A stretch of 64,000 nt of DNA. Origin: Hypericibacter sp050729195. Lineage in GTDB: Bacteria > Pseudomonadota > Alphaproteobacteria > Dongiales > Dongiaceae. A program made the position numbers and the translations under genes. The notes below the pieces were generated by a model. It was not told where the DNA came from. It did no database searches and saw only the letters and a program-made list of their open reading frames with translations. Location of the stretch: assembly GCF_050729195.1 (NCBI RefSeq), contig NZ_JBOHKS010000019.1, positions 6,032 through 70,031 on the forward strand, read 5' to 3'. Below, one piece after another: positions 58,227 to 64,000 of the stretch (positions within the stretch are counted from its first letter, which is position 1; each line of letters opens with the position of its first letter).

Positions 58227-60152
58227 TTGACCCCTCCCAACAGCAAAAAGCCGCTCCTCGATCAGGTGCTGACTCCGGCCGATCTGAAGACGCTCGATCC
58301 CAGCCAGTTGCGTCAGTTCACCGACGAGTTGCGCCAGGAGATGATCGAAGCCGTTTCGATCACCGGCGGTCATCTGGGCGCCGGGCTCGGCGTGGTCGAA
58401 CTCACGGTCGCCCTCCATTATCTGTTCGACACGCCGGCCGACCGTCTGATCTGGGACGTCGGTCATCAGGCCTATCCCCACAAGATCCTAACCGGCCGGC
58501 GCGATCGCATCCGCACGCTGCGCCAGGGCGGCGGGCTTTCGGGCTTCACCCGGCGCGCGGAAAGCCCCTACGACCCGTTCGGCGCCGCGCATAGCTCGAC
58601 CTCGATCTCGGCCGGGCTCGGCATGGCGGTCGCGCGCGATCTGGCCGGCAAGAAGAACCATGTCATCGCCGTGATCGGCGATGGCGCGATGAGCGCCGGC
58701 ATGGCCTATGAGGCGATGAACAATGCCGGCGCGATGAACAGCCGGCTGATCGTCATCCTCAATGACAATAATATGTCGATCGCACCGCCAGTGGGGGCCA
58801 TGAGCGCCTATCTGGCGCGGCTGCTTTCGTCGAAATCGTTCCGGCATCTGCGCAATCTCGGCAAGGAAATCACCGAGCATTTCCCCCGCCGCCTGAAGGA
58901 AACCGCCCGCCGCGCCGAGGAATATGCGCGCGGCCTCGTGACCGGCGGCACCATGTTCGAGGAGATGGGCTTCTATTATGTCGGCCCGATCGACGGTCAC
59001 AATCTCGAGCATCTTCTGCCGGTGCTCAAGAATGTGCGCGACGACGAAGAGGGCGGCCCGGTCCTGATCCATGTCGTGACCCAGAAGGGTCATGGCTATG
59101 CGCCGGCCGAGCAGGCCGCCGACAAATATCATGGCGTCACCAAGTTCGACGTCATCACCGGCGTCCAGGCGAAGCCCGTCAGCAACGCGCCGAGCTACAC
59201 GGCGGTCTACGCCAAGGCGCTGATCCAGGAAGCCGAGCAGGACGAGAAGATCGTGGCGATCACGGCCGCGATGCCGTCGGGCACCGGCCTCGACAAGTTC
59301 GGCAAGCGCTTCCCGGATCGCTGCTTCGATGTCGGCATCGCCGAGCAGCATGGCGTGACCTTCGCCGCGGGCCTCGCGACCGAAGGCTTCAAGCCCTTCT
59401 GCACGATCTATTCGACCTTCCTGCAGCGCGCCTATGACCAGGTCGTCCATGACGTGGCGATCCAGCAGCTGCCGGTGCGCTTCGCCATGGACCGCGCCGG
59501 CCTGGTCGGCGCCGACGGCGCCACCCATGCGGGCTCCTATGACGTCGCCTATCTGGGCTGTCTGCCGGGCTTCGTGATCATGGCGCCGGCCGACGAGGCC
59601 GAGCTGATGCATATGGTCGCGACCGCGGTGGCGATCGACGACCGTCCCTCGGCCTTCCGCTATCCGCGCGGTGACGGCGTGGGCGTCGAGATGCCGGCCC
59701 GGGGCCAGATCCTGCCGATCGGCAAGGGCCGCATCATCCGCGAAGGTACCAAGGTCGCGATCCTCTCCTTCGGCACGCGCCTCAAGGATGCCTGCATGGC
59801 GGCCGAAGAGCTCGGCGCGCGCGGCCTCTCCACGACCGTGGCCGATGCCCGCTTCGCCAAGCCGCTGGACGAGGATCTGATCCGTCGCCTGGCGGCGGAG
59901 CATGAGGTGCTGATCACGATCGAGGAAGGCTCGGTCGGCGGCTTCGGCTCGCATGTGCTGCAGTTCCTCGCGATCACCGGGCAGCTCGATAACGGGCCGA
60001 AGATCCGCCCGATGGTGCTGCCGGACCGCTTCATCGATCATCACAAGCCGGAAGTGCAGTACGACGAGGCCGCACTCACCGCGAAACACATCGTCGCCAC
60101 GGCCCTCCAGGCCCTAGGCGTCGATGTGAGCCAGGCTTCGGCTCGAGCATGA
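58227..60152 (+). CDS. dxs: 1-deoxy-D-xylulose-5-phosphate synthase
   Basis: A 641-residue thiamine-diphosphate enzyme, the first step of the MEP isoprenoid pathway, which joins pyruvate and glyceraldehyde 3-phosphate. VGHQAYPHKILTGRRDRI is the substrate-site His motif, VIGDGAMSAGMAYEAMNNAG is the ThDP-binding GDG loop, and FAMDRAGLVGADGATHAGSY is the C-domain motif. Full length. The start is TTG at 58227 with AAAGGA six bases upstream. It follows ispA and overlaps the MATE gene by four bases. Confidence 0.96.
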   Translation: MTPPNSKKPLLDQVLTPADLKTLDPSQLRQFTDELRQEMIEAVSITGGHLGAGLGVVELTVALHYLFDTPADRLIWDVGHQAYPHKILTGRRDRIRTLRQGGGLSGFTRRAESPYDPFGAAHSSTSISAGLGMAVARDLAGKKNHVIAVIGDGAMSAGMAYEAMNNAGAMNSRLIVILNDNNMSIAPPVGAMSAYLARLLSSKSFRHLRNLGKEITEHFPRRLKETARRAEEYARGLVTGGTMFEEMGFYYVGPIDGHNLEHLLPVLKNVRDDEEGGPVLIHVVTQKGHGYAPAEQAADKYHGVTKFDVITGVQAKPVSNAPSYTAVYAKALIQEAEQDEKIVAITAAMPSGTGLDKFGKRFPDRCFDVGIAEQHGVTFAAGLATEGFKPFCTIYSTFLQRAYDQVVHDVAIQQLPVRFAMDRAGLVGADGATHAGSYDVAYLGCLPGFVIMAPADEAELMHMVATAVAIDDRPSAFRYPRGDGVGVEMPARGQILPIGKGRIIREGTKVAILSFGTRLKDACMAAEELGARGLSTTVADARFAKPLDEDLIRRLAAEHEVLITIEEGSVGGFGSHVLQFLAITGQLDNGPKIRPMVLPDRFIDHHKPEVQYDEAALTAKHIVATALQALGVDVSQASARA

Positions 60153-61546
60153 CTCAAGCGGTGGTAACGGCCGCTTCGGCCGTTGCCCCGCAGACGGTCG
60201 GAGGTGAGTTCGCGGCGCTGGCCCGGGTGGCGGGTCCGCTGGCGGCCGCCTATATCGCCGAAATGGCGATCAGTCTGACCGACACGATCATCGTGGGCCG
60301 GCTCGGCAGCATCGAGCTGGCGGCCGTCGGCATCACCGCCAATCTGTTCTTCTCCCTGCTGTTCGTCGCCATGAGCGTGGTCTCCGTGGTGTCGGTGCTC
60401 GCGGCCGACGCCCATGCCCGGAACGATCATGAGGGCGTCGCCCATGCCGTTCGCCAGGGCCTGTGGGTGGCGGTGGCGCTGACGCTGCCAGGCCTGCTGA
60501 TCGGTTGGTATATCCGGCCGATCCTGCAGTTTCTCGGACAGGATCCGCTAATCCTTCCCTTCGCCGAGGAATATGTGCGCGCCGTGATGTGGGGCTTCCT
60601 GCCCTATCTCTGGTTCTCGGTGCTGCGCAGCCTGATGACGGCGCTGGGCACGACGGTCTCGGTGTTTCTCATCTCGGTGGGCTCGATCCTGCTCAACCTG
60701 GCGCTCAACTATGTCTTCGTGTTCGGCCATCTGGGCGTGCCGGCCATGGGCGTGGCCGGGGCCGGGTGGGCCTCGACCATCGTCTGCTGGATCATGTTCG
60801 TGGCGCTCGGGATCGAGGTCGCCGGGTCGAAGCGGCTCAGCGCCTATCGGGTATTCCACGGACTCTCGCGCATCGATCCGAAGACCGTCGGCCAGATCCT
60901 GCGGCTGGGCCTGCCGGCGGGCGGCATGGCCGCGGCCGAGTCCGGCTTCTTCACCGCCTGCGCCCTACTGATGGGCGTGATCAGCGCCGCGGCGCTGGCG
61001 GCCAATCAGATCGCGATCATGTTCCTGTCGACCATGTTCATGGTGCCGGCGGCGATCTCGCATGCGGCCTCGGCCCGGGTCTCGTTCGGCCTGGGGCTCG
61101 GCGATCCGAGGGCGGCGCGGCGCGCCGGGATCGTCGCCATGTGGACGGTCGTGAGCTACATGCTGTTCTCCGCCATCGTGGTGCTGACCATCCCGGAGAC
61201 GATCGCCAATCTGTTCCTCGATCCGGCGATGAGCGGCAATGACGAGGTGATCGCGCTCGCGGTGCAGCTGCTCTTCGTCGCCGCCATCTATCAGGTGGTG
61301 GACGGCCTGCAGATTGTCTCGACGGGTGCCTTGCGCGGTTTGCGGGACACGGTGATGCCGCTGGTGATCGGCTTGTGCGGCTACTGGATCGCTGGGCTTG
61401 GCACGGGAATCGCGCTCGCCTTCTGGTTCGGCTGGGGGCCGCTCGGCATCTGGTGGGGCATGGCGCTGGGGCTTCTGGTCACCGCGACGCTACTGACGCT
61501 GCGCTTCCATGGCGTCAGTCGCCGGCTGATCGCGGCAGGAGCCTGA
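60149..61546 (+). CDS. MATE-family efflux transporter
   Basis: A 465-residue membrane protein with about 12 helices in two related halves. IAEMAISLTDTIIVGRLGSI and LAAVGITANLFFSLLFVAMS are typical of the NorM-like MATE opening, and VPAAISHAASARVSFGLGLG opens the second half's conserved loop. These proteins export cationic drugs or metabolites using Na+ or H+. The start overlaps the dxs stop as ATGA, and tlyA begins one base after its stop. Its presence in the isoprenoid operon has no obvious functional reason. Confidence 0.92.
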   Translation: MTQAVVTAASAVAPQTVGGEFAALARVAGPLAAAYIAEMAISLTDTIIVGRLGSIELAAVGITANLFFSLLFVAMSVVSVVSVLAADAHARNDHEGVAHAVRQGLWVAVALTLPGLLIGWYIRPILQFLGQDPLILPFAEEYVRAVMWGFLPYLWFSVLRSLMTALGTTVSVFLISVGSILLNLALNYVFVFGHLGVPAMGVAGAGWASTIVCWIMFVALGIEVAGSKRLSAYRVFHGLSRIDPKTVGQILRLGLPAGGMAAAESGFFTACALLMGVISAAALAANQIAIMFLSTMFMVPAAISHAASARVSFGLGLGDPRAARRAGIVAMWTVVSYMLFSAIVVLTIPETIANLFLDPAMSGNDEVIALAVQLLFVAAIYQVVDGLQIVSTGALRGLRDTVMPLVIGLCGYWIAGLGTGIALAFWFGWGPLGIWWGMALGLLVTATLLTLRFHGVSRRLIAAGA

Positions 61547-61547
61547 G

Positions 61548-62330
61548 ATGAGCGCGTCCGGATCCGGCAAGCCGGGCAAATCCGGCAAGACCGAGAAGAT
61601 CCGGGCCGATCAGCTCACCGCCGATCGCGGCCTGGCCGAGAGCCGGAGCAAGGCGGCGGCGCTGATCCTCGCGGGGCTCGTCTTCACCGGCGAGAAGCGC
61701 GTGGCCAAGCCCGGCGACAATCTCGCCGCCGATGCGCCACTCGAGCTGCGTGGCCAGGATCACCCCTGGGTCTCGCGCGGCGGCCTCAAGCTCGCCCATG
61801 GGCTCGCGCATTTCGGCTTCCCGGTCGTGGGCCGCACCGCCATCGATGTCGGCGCCTCGACGGGCGGCTTCACCGACGTGCTGCTGGCGAATGGCGCGTC
61901 TCGTGTCTATGCGGTCGATGTCGGCCATGGGCAGCTCGCCTGGAAGCTGCGCCAGGATCCGCGCGTGGTGGTGCTGGAGAAAACCAACGCGCGGCATCTG
62001 ACGGCAACGCAGGTGCCGGAGCCGGCCGGTGCCATCGTCTGCGATGCGAGCTTCATCGGGCTCGAGATGGTTCTGCCGGCGGCCCTGTCATTGGCGGCAC
62101 CGGACGCCTGGGTGATCGCATTGATCAAGCCGCAATTCGAGGTCGGTCCGGCGCGGGTGGGCAAGGGCGGCGTGGTGCGCGATCCCGCCTTGCATGAAGA
62201 GGTCTGCAACCGCATCCGGGACTGGCTGGGCCAGAGACCGGGATGGATCGTGGTCGGCATCACCGAGAGCCCCATCACGGGACCCGAGGGCAATCGTGAA
62301 TTCCTGATCGGCGCGCGCTATCAGTCTTAA
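61548..62330 (+). CDS. tlyA: TlyA-family rRNA 2'-O-methyltransferase
   Basis: A 260-residue RNA methyltransferase. Residues about 17-75 form an S4 RNA-binding domain (RADQLTADRGLAESRSKAAA). The FtsJ-like domain has HPWVSRGGLKLAHGLAHFGF with the catalytic-region lysine, the SAM motif IDVGASTGGFTDVLLANGA, and IVCDASFIGLEMVLPAALSL. TlyA methylates 16S and 23S rRNA at cytidine 2'-OH positions near the subunit interface. It is the last gene of the xseB-ispA-dxs operon and its stop overlaps the convergent lysine-rich gene by four bases. Confidence 0.93.
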   Translation: MSASGSGKPGKSGKTEKIRADQLTADRGLAESRSKAAALILAGLVFTGEKRVAKPGDNLAADAPLELRGQDHPWVSRGGLKLAHGLAHFGFPVVGRTAIDVGASTGGFTDVLLANGASRVYAVDVGHGQLAWKLRQDPRVVVLEKTNARHLTATQVPEPAGAIVCDASFIGLEMVLPAALSLAAPDAWVIALIKPQFEVGPARVGKGGVVRDPALHEEVCNRIRDWLGQRPGWIVVGITESPITGPEGNREFLIGARYQS

Positions 62331-62605
62331 GGGCGGCGCTTGCGGCCTGTGCGGTCAGGCGATCCTTCGCCGGTCACGGGGATCCAGCTCGGCGGATCGC
62401 TCGCGGGAAAGCTGTCGCGCGAATCCAGCTCGACCGGATCGAGCGTCTTCTTGACGGCGGTCTTCGGTTTCTTCGCCGCCAGCTTCGGCTTCCTGGTGGC
62501 GACCTTTGACTTTTTCATCGCAGGCTTCTTGGCGGCAGCCTTCGGCTTCTTTGCCGTCGAGCGGCGCCCTTTGACGGCGGGTTTGGTGGGCTTGCGTTTC
62601 TTCAT
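62327..62605 (-). CDS. Lysine/alanine-rich histone-H1-like protein
   Basis: A 92-residue strongly basic protein. Residues 1-55 are (K/R)(K)P-type repeats (KKPKAAAKKPAMKKSK and similar), as in bacterial histone-H1-like or DNA-binding tails. The C-terminal part is different, LDSRDSFPASDPPSWIPVTG, a motif found at the end of other short proteins in alphaproteobacteria. The basic tail should bind nucleic acid; the role is unknown. An AGGA site lies upstream of the ATG. It is convergent with tlyA, with a four-base overlap of stops. Confidence 0.72.
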   Translation of the reverse strand: MKKRKPTKPAVKGRRSTAKKPKAAAKKPAMKKSKVATRKPKLAAKKPKTAVKKTLDPVELDSRDSFPASDPPSWIPVTGEGSPDRTGRKRRP

Positions 62606-62664
62606 GGCGGGTCCTTCCCATGCCGGAGTACGAATTCGTGGCCGCCGCTACCTAGCGGGGCCAT

Positions 62665-63516
62665 TCACTGTCGCTGTTCCGCGATGCGCGTCAAATAGGC
62701 GATCACGGCATCGATGTCGGCGTCCGGCAGCGTGCTCGTATCGAAGGCGGGCATCTGTTGCTGCGGCCAGGTCCGCACCGCCGCCGGGTTGCGCAGCAGA
62801 GCCTTCAGCCCCGCTTGCGTCAGATAGACGGTGGCGGGCATCGGCAAGCCGAGATCGGGGCCCTTGTCGCCCACGCCGGCGCCAAACAAACGATGACAGG
62901 GCAGACATTGCACCAGGAAGACCGCCTGGCCATGTCGGGACGGATCGTCTGCGGGCACATCGGCACCGATCGACAGTTGCGGCCAGCGTCGCACCGGATC
63001 GGAAACGCCTTTCAGGCTCACCAGGGCGTAAGGCCATTGCTCCGGGGTAACGCCCGATTGCTCGGGATGTTCCCAGACGAGATAGAATGGCCCCGCCGAA
63101 TAGGATTTGTCCGGCAGGTTCGGCCAGGGATGCGCCGGATCCTCGATCGCGATCCAAGCCACGGCGCCGCCCGCTGCAGCCGGCGCGACCAGAGTCCAAG
63201 GCAACTGCGAGACGAAACCATCGCTGGCCCGCGCTTCCAGCGTATCGGCGGCGTCGGTCCGCAATCCGAGGAGGAGCGCGCGGAGCGGAACGGCCCGATA
63301 GCGCATGGGCTGGCCGTAGGACACGTCGCGCGGGATCTCGAGCATCTGCGTCGCGGGATTGGCCAGCAGTTCGGCCGCGGAGAACGCCCGCGTCTGGCCA
63401 TCGAGTTCGATCGACAAAGGGGCGGGTTCGGCCAAGCCCGCCCTGGCATGGGCGACCAGCAGCATGGCCAGCGCCAGCAGGCCGATGGCCGTCCGGCTAC
63501 GCAGGTGCTTTCTCAC
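62665..63516 (-). CDS. c-type cytochrome fused to a molybdopterin-oxidoreductase-like domain
   Basis: A 283-residue exported protein. The signal peptide is RTAIGLLALAMLLVAHARAG. The middle (about 30-170) resembles the substrate or molybdopterin-binding domain of SoxC-like proteins: LSIELDGQTRAFSAAELLAN, ARASDGFVSQLPWTLV and WPYALVSLKGV. The C-terminal 90 residues are a c-type cytochrome with haem motif CLPCH (in AVFLVQCLPCHRLFGAGVGD) and a downstream Met for the sixth ligand (in WPQQQMPAFDTS). It would carry electrons in the periplasm. The start is GTG overlapping the previous gene by four bases. Confidence 0.68.
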   Translation of the reverse strand: MRKHLRSRTAIGLLALAMLLVAHARAGLAEPAPLSIELDGQTRAFSAAELLANPATQMLEIPRDVSYGQPMRYRAVPLRALLLGLRTDAADTLEARASDGFVSQLPWTLVAPAAAGGAVAWIAIEDPAHPWPNLPDKSYSAGPFYLVWEHPEQSGVTPEQWPYALVSLKGVSDPVRRWPQLSIGADVPADDPSRHGQAVFLVQCLPCHRLFGAGVGDKGPDLGLPMPATVYLTQAGLKALLRNPAAVRTWPQQQMPAFDTSTLPDADIDAVIAYLTRIAEQRQ

Positions 63517-63995
63517 GGGATGTTCATCGCGACGATCGCGATGCAGACATAGGCCGTGGCCAGCGCCGCAGCAGCACGGCCCCAGCTCACCTTGTGGACC
63601 GCGGCGAACGACATCACCAGGTAGTAGCCGATCGCGACCAGGAAATAGAGAACCAGCGGGCCGGCGATGACGAGGATGAGAGCCGTGCGGCCCAGTCGCT
63701 CCTCCAGCGCAGGGGTCGCCAGTGACAGCATTCCGAGCAGCAGGACCGTCGACAGCGGCAGCAGAATTGCCGTGAAGCCCAGCGCCGCGTTGACCGAGTC
63801 TTCCGCGGTGCCAGCGAGATTCGGCGTGGGTTCGTGACCCGGGGCGCGGGACAGTCTGACGCTTGCCACCTGCCATCGATCGAAGAGCTTGGCAATGATA
63901 TGCGCCGCCAGCGCCGTGGCCAGCACCACCAGAAGCGCTTCCAGCGGCAGAAGCTTCACGTCCTGATGCGACAGCCATCCGGCGAACTCATCCAT
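63513..63995 (-). CDS. Predicted integral membrane protein, unrecognised
   Basis: A 160-residue protein with four hydrophobic segments (LLPLEALLVVLATALAAHII, AALGFTAILLPLSTVLLLGM, ALILVIAGPLVLYFLVAIGY, AAAALATAYVCIAIVAMNIP). I do not recognise its family. Its stop overlaps the start of the cytochrome gene as GTGA, so it is a likely membrane partner of that cytochrome, perhaps anchoring it or handling electrons. The ATG lies five bases from the window edge, so an earlier start beyond the edge cannot be excluded. Confidence 0.55.
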   Translation of the reverse strand: MDEFAGWLSHQDVKLLPLEALLVVLATALAAHIIAKLFDRWQVASVRLSRAPGHEPTPNLAGTAEDSVNAALGFTAILLPLSTVLLLGMLSLATPALEERLGRTALILVIAGPLVLYFLVAIGYYLVMSFAAVHKVSWGRAAAALATAYVCIAIVAMNIP

Positions 63996-64000
63996 GGCCC

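Noticed and set aside
1..64000. tRNA, rRNA, CRISPR, insertion sequences, prophage
   Set aside because: No cloverleaf arms, spaced direct repeats, transposase or integrase motifs were recognised; a dedicated tRNA and repeat scan would settle this.

Overview
The window is a compact, high-GC chromosomal segment, coding on both strands. It suggests an aerobic alphaproteobacterium, probably in or near Rhodospirillales. The reasons are the style of its cobalamin genes (CobN, CobO and CobW together with CbiX, CbiD and a CbiG-CobJ fusion), the xseB-ispA-dxs-MATE-tlyA order, DUF882 beside a YcbB-type L,D-transpeptidase, and frequent ATGA-type gene overlaps. This placement is an inference from gene content. 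No rRNA, tRNA, CRISPR array, insertion sequence or phage gene was recognised.

Positions 1-12800 hold small accessory units. They include an ArsR repressor with an SRPBCC partner, a RadC-family protein with an extra N-terminal domain, an XRE regulator facing two small enzyme-like genes across a pair of operator-like palindromes, and an Ogt DNA-repair methyltransferase. A giant LuxR-type ATPase regulator with a DUF4242 gene follows, then cupin, DUF2188, glycosyltransferase-like, glutathione S-transferase and MFS genes. Positions 13089-16871 encode a DegP-type periplasmic protease and an OmpR/EnvZ-type two-component system, a likely envelope-stress unit.

Positions 16909-20981 (minus strand) are a tight five-gene operon: ECF sigma factor, an anti-sigma-like membrane protein, a Spy/CpxP-like periplasmic protein, DUF1800 and a Tat-exported DUF1501 protein. 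Just upstream on the same strand are three tandem genes for tiny exported proteins. They share signal peptides, similar upstream DNA and a C-terminal two-cysteine loop, and are the best candidate here for something undescribed.

Positions 22930-45735 form the cobalamin island. A cobalamin riboswitch leads cobU-cobW-cobN-cobO-cobQ. Then come cobD (minus), cbiX-cobH-cobL-cobI-cbiG/cobJ-cobM (plus), cobK-cbiD (minus) and cobA-cobB (plus). The set mixes early-cobalt (CbiX, CbiD, CbiG) and late-cobalt (CobN) enzymes and lacks CobG, CobF, CobS and CobT in this window. Between cobM and cobK sits a small cassette: a shortened lipoyl-like domain protein, a lipoate-ligase-like protein, an alpha/beta hydrolase and an MFS transporter.

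Positions 45743-53193 hold transporters (two DMT, one MFS), an amine-oxidase-like flavoprotein, a metallo-beta-lactamase-fold hydrolase, an HD-domain protein and an enoyl-CoA hydratase. Positions 53281-55728 carry a DUF882 protein and a YcbB-type L,D-transpeptidase for cell-wall work. Positions 55964-62330 hold an HDAC-like deacetylase and the isoprenoid precursor operon xseB-ispA-dxs followed by a MATE exporter and tlyA. The window ends with a lysine-rich histone-like protein and a c-type cytochrome with its membrane partner.
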